A stretch of 64,000 nt of DNA from Helicobacter sp. 11-8110 (GCF_003288905.1 NZ_NHYL01000001.1:62001-126000); one strand, 5' to 3'; positions 1-9,560 are shown, numbered from the stretch's first letter. Program-made: numbers and translations. Notes: a model not told the origin generated them from the letters alone.

Positions 1-1
1 A

Positions 2-1000
2 GAAACAGCAGAGGAGATCAAAGAAAATAAAGAAATTCTAAGTAGCGAATTGGTGGAATATTGTCTTTTAGAAGAAGCTAATTGTGCTTTTAAAAAGGAT
101 AATCTAGAGTTTGATATTGAGGCTTTAAGGAAAATGGCTTTGAGTGCTGAAAATCCGATTTTGATTGTTGGGCTTGATGTGTATCGTGCAAAAAATGCTA
201 AAAATATTGCTCGCATTTTAGCTTTGATTGAAAAATATTCAAAGTTTAAAATTATGCTTTTGCCACCTAGTCCTAATGCACTAGGAATCTCTTTGATTTG
301 TGAGTTAAGCCAAGAAAAAGAAGGCTATACAATAGGCTATAACACAAAAGGAGATTTTAGAATCGGTACAGAAAGTGATAATGTGCTTATTATGCCTTAT
401 TTACAAGAACAAGAAGGAACTTTTGTTAATGTAGATAAGCGAGTTGTTCCGCTCTCTAATGCAATTCCCTACAAGGGTTATGAGCTTAATGACATTGCAA
501 AAGAGCTTGGTTTGGACTTGGAGCATACCATTGACTACACGCAAGAATTGCCTATGCAAAAGGGTTTTAGATGTGTGGAGTATGATAGTTTGAAATATGG
601 CTTTTTAAATGATGGGACAGAGATACGCGGTTATTTGCTTAACCCCTTAATTGAAGAAAAAGAGATTAAAGTAGAAGAAGTACGACTAGATCTGCTAGAA
701 TCCTATAATCTCTATGCAAGAGATGCTATGGCGCATTTTTCTAGAGAAACGCTTCAATCACAGCTTTTGTATTCTAAAAATGGATTACAGGTTTCAGAGG
801 CTTTGGCAAAGAGCTTGGGAGTAGAATCAGGCAATCTTGTAGAAGTGATTTTTGATGATTCTAAGGTATTAGCAGTGGAAGTTGTTGTTGATAAAGAAAT
901 GGAAGGCGGAATTGCAGCGCTTGGAGTGTGTGGCTTGGAGAAGTTTGAATATTTCCCTCAAAGTCGTTATGCAAGAGCGCAAATAAAGGTTATAAAATGA
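2..1000 (+). CDS. nuoG: NADH-quinone oxidoreductase subunit G (C-terminal part)
   Basis: Partial gene: the reading frame is open from base 2, so the true start and the N-terminal Fe-S part lie outside the window. The visible ~332 residues match the C-terminal molybdopterin-oxidoreductase-like region of NuoG. Typical pieces are the helix with SAENPILIVG, the ILALIEKYSKFKIMLLPP stretch, a FVNVDKRVVPLSNAIP segment and a final beta domain (ESGNLVEVIFDD). NuoG carries Fe-S clusters of the peripheral arm of complex I. Its stop overlaps the nuoH start (ATGA), as expected for the epsilonproteobacterial nuo operon. The identity rests heavily on the position directly before nuoH; this domain diverges quickly in the group. 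Confidence 0.88.
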   Translation, partial: ETAEEIKENKEILSSELVEYCLLEEANCAFKKDNLEFDIEALRKMALSAENPILIVGLDVYRAKNAKNIARILALIEKYSKFKIMLLPPSPNALGISLICELSQEKEGYTIGYNTKGDFRIGTESDNVLIMPYLQEQEGTFVNVDKRVVPLSNAIPYKGYELNDIAKELGLDLEHTIDYTQELPMQKGFRCVEYDSLKYGFLNDGTEIRGYLLNPLIEEKEIKVEEVRLDLLESYNLYARDAMAHFSRETLQSQLLYSKNGLQVSEALAKSLGVESGNLVEVIFDDSKVLAVEVVVDKEMEGGIAALGVCGLEKFEYFPQSRYARAQIKVIK

Positions 1001-1995
1001 TGGGATTTGTGATTGAGACTTGTATTAAAGTTTTGTTGGTAGTTTTAATATTTTTTGCATTAGCAGGATTTTCAACTTATATTGAGCGTAAAGTTTTGGC
1101 TTTTTTTCAAAGAAGACTTGGACCTGCAATAGTGGGACCTTTTGGGATTTTGCAGATTTTAGCAGATGGAATCAAGCTTTTTACAAAAGAGGACATTGTC
1201 CCAAGTGGTGCTAATTCTTTGATTTTTAGAATTGCACCAGTGATCACTGCTGCTACAGCTTTTATTGCAATGGCTCCCATTCCATTTTTTCCAGAATTTG
1301 AGCTTTTTGGTAGGGTGATTCAGCCGATTATTTCAGATATTAATGTTGGTGTTTTGTTTGTGCTTGGAGTGGGAGCTGCTGGACTTTATGGACCACTTTT
1401 AGGGGGGATTAGTGCAAATAGTAAATATTCACTTTTGGGGGCTGCTAGGACAGCAATTCAGCTTTTGAGTTTTGAAGTAGTTTCTGGATTATCGCTTTTA
1501 GCACCTATTATGCTTGTTGGTTCTTTGTCGCTTGTAGATATTAATCAATATCAAAGCAATGGAATCACAAATTGGCTTATTTTTTCTCAACCTTTAGCTT
1601 TTGTTTTGTTTTTGTTTGCAGGCTATGCGGAGTTAAATCGAACGCCTTTTGATTTGTTGGAGCATGAAGCTGAGATTATAGCAGGGTATGCCACAGAGTA
1701 TGCAGGAATGCGTTGGGGAATGTTCTTTATTGGAGAGTATGCAAATATGATTACTCTTTCATTTCTTGTTTCGTTGTTATTTTTGGGTGGCTTTAATCCG
1801 CTTTGGTTTATTCCTGGTGGGATTGCCATTATCTTAAAAGTAATGTTTTTTATTTTTCTGTTTATGTGGGTTAGAGCAGCATTTCCACACATTAGACCCG
1901 ATCAACTTATGGGAATGTGCTGGAAAGTCTTGTTTCCTTTGGCACTTTTGAATATTTTAATTACAGGAATTGTTGTTTTAGGTGGTGGTCTATGA
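997..1995 (+). CDS. nuoH: NADH-quinone oxidoreductase subunit H
   Basis: Membrane subunit of complex I that forms the quinone chamber with NuoB/NuoD. 332 residues, normal for the family, with about eight hydrophobic helices. Diagnostic sequence is present: ERKVLAFFQRRLGP near residue 30 and the acidic cytoplasmic loop EHEAEIIAGYATEYAG near residue 222, followed by GMFFIGEYANM. Starts inside the nuoG stop (ATGA) and overlaps nuoI, so translation is probably coupled. ATGATG offers two adjacent start codons; the first is used here. Confidence 0.97.
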   Translation: MMGFVIETCIKVLLVVLIFFALAGFSTYIERKVLAFFQRRLGPAIVGPFGILQILADGIKLFTKEDIVPSGANSLIFRIAPVITAATAFIAMAPIPFFPEFELFGRVIQPIISDINVGVLFVLGVGAAGLYGPLLGGISANSKYSLLGAARTAIQLLSFEVVSGLSLLAPIMLVGSLSLVDINQYQSNGITNWLIFSQPLAFVLFLFAGYAELNRTPFDLLEHEAEIIAGYATEYAGMRWGMFFIGEYANMITLSFLVSLLFLGGFNPLWFIPGGIAIILKVMFFIFLFMWVRAAFPHIRPDQLMGMCWKVLFPLALLNILITGIVVLGGGL

Positions 1996-2621
1996 GTCGA
2001 TATGTTAAATTGGTGGATCAAAATCCAAAGCTTAACTATACACAGAAGTTTGTAAAGTTTTGGAATCGTGCATTAAAGGGCGAGTTGTTTGTGGGACTTT
2101 GGTTGGTATTAAAGGAGCTTTTAAAAGCACAAATTCACACGGTGCAGTATCCACTAGAAAAACTACCCTTAAGCCCAAGGTATCGCTCTGTGCATGAATT
2201 AAAGCGATTATTGGAGAGTGGAAATGAGCGGTGCATTGGTTGTGGGTTGTGTGAAAAGATTTGTGTTTCTAATTGTATTCGTATGGAAACAGCTTATGGG
2301 GAAGATAAGCGCAAGAAAGTTTTAGAATATACCATCAATTTTGGTCGTTGCATTTATTGTGGGCTTTGTGCAGAAGTTTGTCCTGAGTTAGCTATCGTGC
2401 ATGGCAAGCGCTATGAAAATGCAAGCGAACAGCGAGCCTCGTTTTCTTTAAAAGAGGATATGCTAACGCCTATGGACAAAATACTATCTGGCTTAGATAG
2501 TGAATATGAAGGAGTGGGAAGTGTTAGCATAGATGCTGATAAAAAAATCAAAGCAACTCCATTAAAGTATTTAGAAAAATTAGAGCAAAAAGATGAAGAA
2601 AAAGGGGTTGAAAATGTTTGA
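1992..2621 (+). CDS. nuoI: NADH-quinone oxidoreductase subunit I
   Basis: Peripheral-arm ferredoxin-like subunit of complex I carrying clusters N6a and N6b. 209 residues. Two 4Fe-4S motifs are visible: CIGCGLCEKICVSNC (about residue 78) and CIYCGLCAEVCPE (about residue 120). The frame is open further upstream, but the ATG at 1992 overlaps the nuoH stop as ATGA and gives the family's usual N-terminus, so it is preferred. The 3' end overlaps the nuoJ start. Confidence 0.97.
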   Translation: MSRYVKLVDQNPKLNYTQKFVKFWNRALKGELFVGLWLVLKELLKAQIHTVQYPLEKLPLSPRYRSVHELKRLLESGNERCIGCGLCEKICVSNCIRMETAYGEDKRKKVLEYTINFGRCIYCGLCAEVCPELAIVHGKRYENASEQRASFSLKEDMLTPMDKILSGLDSEYEGVGSVSIDADKKIKATPLKYLEKLEQKDEEKGVENV

Positions 2622-3177
2622 GGCTATTGCTTTTTATGTTTTTAGTGCATTAACTTTAGCAATGTTTTTGGTTGTGGTAAGCACAAGCAGTATTCTTTAT
2701 GCTTTGAGTGCTTTGGCAGCAGGAATGATTTTTATTTCTGGCTTTTTCTTTTTGCTGGGTGCAGAGTTTTTAGGGGTTGTGCAAATTGTTGTTTATACAG
2801 GGGCTATTATCGTGCTTTATGCTTTTGCAATTATGTTTTTTGATGTGCAAAAATTGCAAACTGAAAGGGTTGAAAATCCTCGTGTTTTATTTTTATTAAC
2901 AGGACTTAGCGCCTTACTTTTGGTAGTGGTTGTAGTTGTTCCCATTGTAAGTGAAAATCTCACTCAACTCTCACCACAGATTCCAATCAATGAAGAAATA
3001 GGAAATGTGCAGATGATAGGGTATATGCTTTTCACAAAATTCCTAATTCCTTTTGAAATTGCTGCTATTATGCTTTTGGTGGCAATGATTGCAGGAATTA
3101 TTTTGGCGGGTAAGGGCATGCAGCATTCTCTTACTTTAAATGAGAGCGAAGAAATACAAGCAAAGGATAAAGAATGA
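2614..3177 (+). CDS. nuoJ: NADH-quinone oxidoreductase subunit J
   Basis: Small proton-channel membrane subunit of complex I, 187 residues with five predicted helices. The conserved glycine-rich TM3 segment GAEFLGVVQIVVYTGAIIVLYAFAIM is recognisable by its core VQIVVYTGAI. The ATG at 2614 follows a purine-rich AAAAAGGGG ribosome site and overlaps the last codons of nuoI; an in-frame ATG at 2593 would add seven residues and has no better site. The 3' end overlaps nuoK as ATGA. Confidence 0.95.
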   Translation: MFEAIAFYVFSALTLAMFLVVVSTSSILYALSALAAGMIFISGFFFLLGAEFLGVVQIVVYTGAIIVLYAFAIMFFDVQKLQTERVENPRVLFLLTGLSALLLVVVVVVPIVSENLTQLSPQIPINEEIGNVQMIGYMLFTKFLIPFEIAAIMLLVAMIAGIILAGKGMQHSLTLNESEEIQAKDKE

Positions 3178-3476
3178 TTACACTAAATCATTATTTGATT
3201 GTATCGGTTTTAATGTTTGTAATTGGTGTGTTTGGGATATTAAGGCGCAAAAATCTTTTAATGTTATTTTTTTCAACAGAGATTTTGTTAAATGCGGTGA
3301 ATATCGGCTTAGTTGCCATTGGGTATTACTTGGGGGATTTAAAGGGGCAGCTTTTTGCTTTTTTTATTCTTGCAGTTGCAGCAAGTGAAGTTGCTGTTGG
3401 GGTTGGGTTATTGATTGCTTGGCATAAAAAATATCATACGCTTGATTTAGATTCTTTACAAACAATGAAGGGCTAG
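3174..3476 (+). CDS. nuoK: NADH-quinone oxidoreductase subunit K
   Basis: Mrp-like membrane subunit of complex I, exactly 100 residues as usual, with three helices. Two buried glutamates of the family are present: FFSTEILLNAVNIGLV (TM2) and AASEVAVGVGLLIAW (TM3). Start overlaps the nuoJ stop and the gene ends three bases before nuoL, so it sits in the same transcript. Confidence 0.97.
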   Translation: MITLNHYLIVSVLMFVIGVFGILRRKNLLMLFFSTEILLNAVNIGLVAIGYYLGDLKGQLFAFFILAVAASEVAVGVGLLIAWHKKYHTLDLDSLQTMKG

Positions 3477-3479
3477 AGT

Positions 3480-5336
3480 ATGGAATGGATTTTATATATG
3501 GCTTTGTTTTCGCCTTTAGTGGGTGCATTTTTTGGGATTCCCTTTGCTTCAAAAAGTAAATTCTTATTTGTAGGAGTATTTGCAACTTTAATGCTAGGGG
3601 TTTCGTTTGTAGCCTCTTTAATGCTGTTTGTTTATGCTTTTCAAGGCGGAGTTTTAAAAGTCGTGCTTATGGATTGGATTGGGGCTGGGGGGCTTTATAT
3701 TCCTTTTGGTTTTTTGATTGATAGTGTAAGTGCGACAATGGTGCTTGTAGTAACGCTTGTTTCTTTATGCGTTCATTTATATTCAATTGGTTATATGAAA
3801 CACGATGAAAGTTTTAATCGCTTTTTTGTTTATTTGAGTGCTTTTGTGTTTTCTATGCTGATTTTGGTGATGAGCGATAATTTTGCTGGATTGTTTATTG
3901 GCTGGGAGGGTGTAGGACTCTGTTCTTGGTTGCTGATTGGCTTTTGGTACGGAAGAGATTCGGCTTCTTTTGCCGCCAATGAGGCGTTTATTATGAATCG
4001 GATTGCTGATCTTGGAATGTTGCTTGGAATCTTTTTAATTTACTGGGTGTTTGGCACTTTAAATTATGAAATTGTTTTAAGCAATATTTATGAAGCGCCT
4101 TATGGGATTTTAGTAGCAATTGGAATCTTGCTTTTTGTGGGTGCAATGGGTAAGAGTGCGCAGTTTCCGCTTCATACTTGGCTTGCCGATGCGATGGAGG
4201 GACCAACTCCTGTTTCTGCGCTAATCCATGCTGCAACAATGGTAACAGCTGGGGTTTATCTTGTGGTTAGAGCAAATCCCCTTTATGCGATGATTCCTGA
4301 AGTGAGTTTTGCTATTGCTTCTTTAGGGGCTTTTGTAGCTGTTTTTGCAGCGAGTATGGCACTTGTTAATAAGGATTTAAAGCGCATTATTGCTTATTCA
4401 ACACTCTCGCAGTTGGGGTATATGTTTGTAGCAGCTGGGCTTGGTGCGTATTGGATAGCACTTTTTCACTTAGCCACTCACGCATTTTTTAAATCTTTGT
4501 TGTTTTTGGGAGCTGGAAATGTTATGCATGCTATGAATGATAAATTGGATATTACTAAAATGGGAGCTTTGTATAAACCGCTAAAATACACTGCGATTTT
4601 AATGATTCTAGCTTCAATTGCATTAGCAGGAATCTATCCTTTCTCTGGCTTCTTCTCCAAAGATAAAATTTTAGAAGCAGCTTTTGGAAGCGAAGCTTAT
4701 GTGCTTTGGGGAATGTTGCTCGTGGGAGCATTTTTAACCGCTTTTTATAGTTTTAGATTGATTATGCTTGTATTTTTTGTGGAAAAAAGGCACGAAGAAA
4801 CTCCACACGAAGCTTATCCTTATATGATTTACGCAATGATTCCACTTGGTATTTTGGCGGTTTTTAGTGGTTTGTTTGAATCAAATTTTCACCATTTTAT
4901 CTTAAAGACTCTGCCCGATTTTGATTCTAATTTAAATCAAAAAGTAATATGGATTTTAATTGGAGCAACAACTATTATCGCACTTAGTGGAATTTTATTC
5001 GCGATTTTTAAATATAAAAATGGTGGTTTTTCTAAAAAGTGGGAAGAAACTTTTGTTTATAGACTTTTATCGCAGCAGTATTACATTCCTAAATTTTATG
5101 AAATTGTTTTTATACGTGGTTATGAAAAAATATCACAATTGATGTGGAGTATTGATAAAAAGGTGGTTGATTTTGTGGTGGATGCGATTGCTTATTTGTT
5201 AAGTGATAGTGGAGAGAAGTTGCGCGTGATTCAGAGTGGAAATCTATCTAAAATGTTGCGCATTATGTTTTTTGGGTTAGTGTTTTTGTTAGCACTTGTA
5301 TTTGTTTATAGGGAGAACTTATGGATTACATTCTAA
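3480..5336 (+). CDS. nuoL: NADH-quinone oxidoreductase subunit L
   Basis: Largest antiporter-like proton-pumping subunit of complex I, 618 residues. The conserved TM5 glutamate lies in FIGWEGVGLCSWLLIGFWY and the TM7 lysine in GAMGKSAQFPLHTWLADAM, followed by EGPTPVSALIHAATMVTAG. The last part holds the lateral amphipathic helix and a final membrane anchor near the C-terminus. It overlaps the nuoM start by 16 bases. Confidence 0.97.
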   Translation: MEWILYMALFSPLVGAFFGIPFASKSKFLFVGVFATLMLGVSFVASLMLFVYAFQGGVLKVVLMDWIGAGGLYIPFGFLIDSVSATMVLVVTLVSLCVHLYSIGYMKHDESFNRFFVYLSAFVFSMLILVMSDNFAGLFIGWEGVGLCSWLLIGFWYGRDSASFAANEAFIMNRIADLGMLLGIFLIYWVFGTLNYEIVLSNIYEAPYGILVAIGILLFVGAMGKSAQFPLHTWLADAMEGPTPVSALIHAATMVTAGVYLVVRANPLYAMIPEVSFAIASLGAFVAVFAASMALVNKDLKRIIAYSTLSQLGYMFVAAGLGAYWIALFHLATHAFFKSLLFLGAGNVMHAMNDKLDITKMGALYKPLKYTAILMILASIALAGIYPFSGFFSKDKILEAAFGSEAYVLWGMLLVGAFLTAFYSFRLIMLVFFVEKRHEETPHEAYPYMIYAMIPLGILAVFSGLFESNFHHFILKTLPDFDSNLNQKVIWILIGATTIIALSGILFAIFKYKNGGFSKKWEETFVYRLLSQQYYIPKFYEIVFIRGYEKISQLMWSIDKKVVDFVVDAIAYLLSDSGEKLRVIQSGNLSKMLRIMFFGLVFLLALVFVYRENLWITF

Positions 5337-6859
5337 CGCTGCTTATCTTTTTTCCTTTTTTGGGTGCTTTGCTTGCAGTTGGGATTAAGGAAAACCTAAA
5401 AGCTTATGGGGTTATGATTAGTTTTATTGAGTTGCTTTTGGTTTTATTAATGTGGTTTATGTTTGATAGTGAGATTGAGGGCTATCAATTTATAAACTTC
5501 TTCCCATTGGTGTCGAGTTTTGGTGTTAGTTATTTGGTTGGACTTGATGGCATTTCATTGTTTTTGATTGTTTTAAGCGCCTTAATTAGCTTTTTGGCTT
5601 TTATTTATCTTAATGAACAAAAAGAATTAAAAAAGCTAATCATTTCTCTTTTATGTTTAGAAGGTATTATGATAGGCGTTTTTTGCGCTTTGGATGTTAT
5701 CTTGTTTTATGTTTTTTGGGAGCTTTCTTTGGTGCCTATGCTGTATATTATTGGTGCTTGGGGAAGTGAAAATAGGGTGTATGCGGCTGTAAAATTCTTT
5801 TTATATACCTTTTTAGGGTCGCTTATTATGTTGGTTGGAATCTTATTTTTAGCTTATTATTATTTTAATGTGAGTGGTATTTGGACTTTTTCGCTAATAG
5901 AATGGTATAGTTTTGGGGCGATTACAAAAGATGTTCAAATATGGCTATTTCTTGCATTCTTTTGTGGATTGGCTGTTAAAGTTCCAATGTTTCCTTTCCA
6001 TACTTGGTTGCCTTATGCGCACGGACAAGCGCCAACAATTGGTTCGGTGATTCTAGCGGCAGTTTTGTTAAAAATGGGAACCTATGGATTTGTTCGTTTT
6101 TCTCTACCCTTGTTTCCTGATGCAAGTGTGTCTTTGATGATTCCTATGGCGATTTTGGCGCTAATTATGATTGTTTATGGATCATTGGTAGCTTTTGCGC
6201 AAAAAGACATTAAGCAGGTCATTGCTTATAGCTCTATTTCGCATATGGGTGTGATTATGATTGGAATCTTTGCGCTAAATTTAGAGGGGATTGCGGGGGC
6301 AATATTCCTTATGTTAAGCCATGGAGTGATAAGTGGAGCATTATTTATGCTTGTGGGTGTGATTTATGATCGGCGACATACCAAACTAATGAGTGAGTTT
6401 GGTGGATTGGCAAAGGTTATGCCAAATTATACTATGGTTTTTGGAATCATGATGATGGCTTCAATTGGGTTGCCACTTACAATGGGCTTTGTTGGGGAGT
6501 TTTTGTCTTTGTTAGGATTTTTTAAAGTATCGCCTATTATGACAGGAATTGCTGGGCTTAGTATTATTGTTGGAGCGGTTTATATGCTCTATTTGTATCG
6601 AAAGGTTTTTTATGGAGTTTCACGCAATGCCGCAAATCAGAAGTTAAAAGATTTGGATTCTAGAGAATTGAGTGCATTGTTACCATTGGTAGTTATTGTG
6701 ATTTGGTTGGGGGTTTATCCAAAACCGCTTTTAGAGCCCATTAATAAAGGTGTGGAGAATATGTTTGCTGTGTTGTATTCGCATATTGATTTAGAAGAGA
6801 CTAAAGATTTTTTTAATTTTGAAAGCTTAGAAAATCCCTTAACTTGGGAGGGTAAATAA
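5321..6859 (+). CDS. nuoM: NADH-quinone oxidoreductase subunit M
   Basis: Antiporter-like proton-pumping subunit of complex I, 512 residues, about 14 helices. The TM5 glutamate is in YVFWELSLVPMLYIIGAWG and the TM7 lysine in LAVKVPMFPFHTWLPYAHGQAP. The discontinuous helix region VIAYSSISHMGVIMIGIFA is also visible. It overlaps nuoL at its start and touches nuoN (the stop and start share one A). Confidence 0.97.
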   Translation: MDYILTLLIFFPFLGALLAVGIKENLKAYGVMISFIELLLVLLMWFMFDSEIEGYQFINFFPLVSSFGVSYLVGLDGISLFLIVLSALISFLAFIYLNEQKELKKLIISLLCLEGIMIGVFCALDVILFYVFWELSLVPMLYIIGAWGSENRVYAAVKFFLYTFLGSLIMLVGILFLAYYYFNVSGIWTFSLIEWYSFGAITKDVQIWLFLAFFCGLAVKVPMFPFHTWLPYAHGQAPTIGSVILAAVLLKMGTYGFVRFSLPLFPDASVSLMIPMAILALIMIVYGSLVAFAQKDIKQVIAYSSISHMGVIMIGIFALNLEGIAGAIFLMLSHGVISGALFMLVGVIYDRRHTKLMSEFGGLAKVMPNYTMVFGIMMMASIGLPLTMGFVGEFLSLLGFFKVSPIMTGIAGLSIIVGAVYMLYLYRKVFYGVSRNAANQKLKDLDSRELSALLPLVVIVIWLGVYPKPLLEPINKGVENMFAVLYSHIDLEETKDFFNFESLENPLTWEGK

Positions 6860-8340
6860 TGTTAGAGTCTTTTAGTATAACTTTTGGTGAGTTGAATTTT
6901 TTTAGCATTATCCCAATGGTGATTGCCATTGTTGGTGCGATTTTAATCATTGGCTTGGATTTGTATATTCAAAAGGCAAACAAACAACTATATGCGATGT
7001 TGGCTATTGTCTTTTTGGTTTTAGATTTGGGCTATGTTGTGTTGTTTGGTGGATATGGTAGGGCATTTTTTGATTTGGTGTTGATTGATGGAATATCTAT
7101 GCTTGGGCAAATTATTATCTTAGTGGGCGCTATTTTGTTTTTGCCATTAACTCTAAGTTATAATAAATTCCATGAATTTCAATATCCAGAATATTATGCT
7201 CTTTTTTTATTGATGTGTGTTGGATTTCAATTTATGGTAAGCAGCGATCATTTAATTGTTATTTTTTTGGGGCTTGAAACAGCTTCTTTATCGCTTTATA
7301 CACTCATTGCAATGCACAATCGTAAAAATTCCCTTGAAGCAGCGATTAAATACTTCACTATGGGGGCTCTCTCGGCTGCTTGTTTTGCCTTTGGTTCTAT
7401 GCTTTTGTACGCAGCAAGTGGTTATTTGGATTTAGAAAATATTAAAAATGCCCTTGATTACAGCAATTATCAGCCGTCTTATTTGATATTAGCTGCAGTG
7501 GTGTTTTTTATTGCTGCTATTGGATTTAAGGTTTCATTGGTGCCTTTTCATACCTGGATGCCAGATGTTTATGAAGGATCTAATTCTTTCTTGGCAGGAT
7601 TTATATCTGTTGTGCCAAAAATAGCTGCTTTAGTGGTGGCGATTCGGATTTTTAGCATTTTCCAAGATTTGATTTGGGTGCATAATATTTTTTATTTGCT
7701 TGTGATTGTAACAATGACTTTGCCTAACCTTGTGGCACTTGTGCAAAAAGATGTTAAAAGAATGTTAGCATATAGCTCTATTTCGCATGCAGGATTTGTT
7801 TTTAGTGCGATTTTGATTGCAAGTTTTCAGTCTTTTAGCGCACTTTTTATGTATTGGATTTTGTTTTTGTTTGCTAATTTGGGGATTTTTGCAATGCTTT
7901 GGATTACTAGAACTAAAGAGCAAAAATGGGATAAACGCTATGATCACCCTTATGAAAAATTTTCTGGACTTATAAAGCTTTGTCCTTTTATGGCGGTTAT
8001 TATGGCTTTGTTTATGCTTTCACTTGCAGGAATCCCTCCCTTTTCGCTTTTTTGGGGCAAAGCTTATTTAATGAGTGCAGCCATTAATAATGGCTATTTA
8101 TTTTTAGCAGTTGTAATGGCACTTAATAGTGCAATTGCGGCTTATTATTATTTAAAACTCATTGTGTATATGTTTTTTAAAGAGCCTCTTGTGGAAAATG
8201 GTGCAATCTATCTGCAAAATGTAACTTTGCCACTTAAAATAGTAGTGGGAATCGCTGTGGCTTGTGTTTGTCTTTCTAGTCTTTTTGTGGATGATATTTT
8301 GTATTCTGTTTATTATTTTTTAGAATCAAGTGCTATTTAA
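6859..8340 (+). CDS. nuoN: NADH-quinone oxidoreductase subunit N
   Basis: Third antiporter-like subunit of complex I and last gene of the nuo operon, 493 residues. The family signature is IGFKVSLVPFHTWMPDVYEG (TM7 lysine) followed by SNSFLAGFISVVPKIAAL; the second conserved part is RMLAYSSISHAGFVF. A long-loop AT-rich hairpin with a T run lies about 65 bases after the stop and may end the operon. Confidence 0.97.
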   Translation: MLESFSITFGELNFFSIIPMVIAIVGAILIIGLDLYIQKANKQLYAMLAIVFLVLDLGYVVLFGGYGRAFFDLVLIDGISMLGQIIILVGAILFLPLTLSYNKFHEFQYPEYYALFLLMCVGFQFMVSSDHLIVIFLGLETASLSLYTLIAMHNRKNSLEAAIKYFTMGALSAACFAFGSMLLYAASGYLDLENIKNALDYSNYQPSYLILAAVVFFIAAIGFKVSLVPFHTWMPDVYEGSNSFLAGFISVVPKIAALVVAIRIFSIFQDLIWVHNIFYLLVIVTMTLPNLVALVQKDVKRMLAYSSISHAGFVFSAILIASFQSFSALFMYWILFLFANLGIFAMLWITRTKEQKWDKRYDHPYEKFSGLIKLCPFMAVIMALFMLSLAGIPPFSLFWGKAYLMSAAINNGYLFLAVVMALNSAIAAYYYLKLIVYMFFKEPLVENGAIYLQNVTLPLKIVVGIAVACVCLSSLFVDDILYSVYYFLESSAI

Positions 8341-8405
8341 AATAATAGCATTGTGCAGGATTTGTTTGTAGTTGAAGATAAATAACACACATAGGGATTA
8401 AAAAT

Positions 8406-8458
8406 ATACTTTATGATTAAGAAAAAAATTATTTAACCGAAATATAAAGTATTTTTTT
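8406..8458 (+). terminator. possible nuo operon terminator
   Basis: ATACTTTAT (8406-8414) pairs with ATAAAGTAT (8444-8452) and is followed by a run of seven T. The loop is long (29 bases) and the stem is A/T-only apart from one G-C pair, so this is weak as an intrinsic terminator. Position after nuoN is the main support. Confidence 0.35.
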
Positions 8459-8486
8459 GTAGAATTTAGCGATCTTTAAGGTTAAA

Positions 8487-9516
8487 ATGGATTTTGAAAA
8501 TCAGTTAAGTGCAATTATAGAGACTATTTCAGAAAGAAAGGCGTTAGTTAATACAGAAGAAGCTACCAAGATGACTTTTATTATACCATTTTAAAAGCTT
8601 TAGGTTATGATGTTTTTAATCCTAGTATAGTTGTGCCAGAATATACGGCGGATATAGGGATTAAAAAAAGGTGAAAAGGTTGATTATGCAATATTTAAAG
8701 ATGGTAAGCCATTTATCCTAATAGAAGCAAAGAATCATACAGAAAATTTAAATAATCATAATAATCAATTAGTGAGGTATTTTAATACAGATTCTAGTAT
8801 TAAGTTTGCTATTTTGACTAATGGGATTGAGTATAGATTTTTTACGGATATTGAACAGCCAAATTTGATGGATAAAGCACCCTTTTTGGTTGTTAATCTT
8901 GAAAAACTAAAACCAAGAGATATTAATAATTTAAAGCAGTTTATCTACACAAATTTAAATTTAGATGAAATTTTAGATATTGCTATAAAAAAGAAGTATT
9001 ATCGTGGTATTCAGGAGATTTTTAAAAGTGAAATAGAAGACCCTAGTAACGAATTTACAAGTTTCTTTGCTAAACAACTTACCGAAAAACGAATGACTAC
9101 TGCTGTGCTAGAAGAGTTTAAAGGATATATTTCAAAATCTTTTAAAGAAATTATTAATGATTTAGCTTATGAAAAAATTACAAGCATTAAAAATAATCTT
9201 CAGTCAATTAATGATGATGAGCAGGAAGTGCAAGAGGAAGAGGCAAAGGAAATTAAGAATTGCAAGGCTTTTACATTGTTAAATCTATTTTGGGTAGCGC
9301 CAAAGTAGATTTAAATGATATTTCTTATAAAGATACTTTGAGCTATTTTGGGATTTTATATCAAGGTAAAGTTACTAAGTGGATCTGTAGGTTATATTTG
9401 ACAAACACCAAAAAAGTATTAGTTTTCCAAATGGGCAAACTTATAATTTAGAGAAGTTGGAAGATATTTATAATTTAAAAGATGAAATTATGAATGCATA
9501 TGAAAGTAGGAAGTAA
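8487..9516 (+). pseudogene. broken PD-(D/E)xK restriction-type nuclease (HsdR-N-like, COG4748 type)
   Basis: One ancestral frame of about 343 codons can be rebuilt only across four single-base changes: a lost T in the T run at 8589-8592, an extra A in the seven-A run at 8663-8669, a lost A near 9255, and a lost T near 9397-9399. The rebuilt protein starts MDFENQLSAIIETISERKAL, continues LKALGYDVFNP and VPEYTADIGIKKGEKVDYAIF, then FILIEAKNHTENL. The D in KVDYAI and the ExK in IEAKN form a PD-(D/E)xK nuclease core. It ends with GFYIVKSIL, SYFGILYQG and a LEKLEDIYNL tail. Families of this build are annotated as type I restriction enzyme R-like proteins of about 340-360 residues. No methylase or specificity gene is nearby, so it is a stand-alone relic. 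The longest surviving open part is 8675-9308. Confidence 0.8.
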
Positions 9517-9518
9517 TG

Positions 9519-9560
9519 TTTTATAGGCAAAGATATTTGTAAATATCTTTGCCTATAAAA
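9519..9560. terminator. bidirectional terminator, perfect 20-bp inverted repeat
   Basis: Bases 9519-9538 are exactly complementary to 9541-9560 with only two bases (GT) between them. The arm holds TAGGCAAAGATA and the outer ends are TTTT/AAAA, so a U run follows the stem on either strand. It sits just after the broken nuclease gene (plus) and directly abuts the stop codon of the NSS transporter (minus), the expected place for a shared terminator of convergent genes. Confidence 0.8.

Noticed and set aside
3140-3388. Plus-strand frame overlapping nuoJ/nuoK
   Set aside because: Shifted reading of nuoK; nuoK itself is complete and conserved.
8341-9560. Possible mobile element or complete restriction-modification system
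   Set aside because: No transposase, target-site duplication, methylase or specificity gene is visible; only a single broken nuclease.
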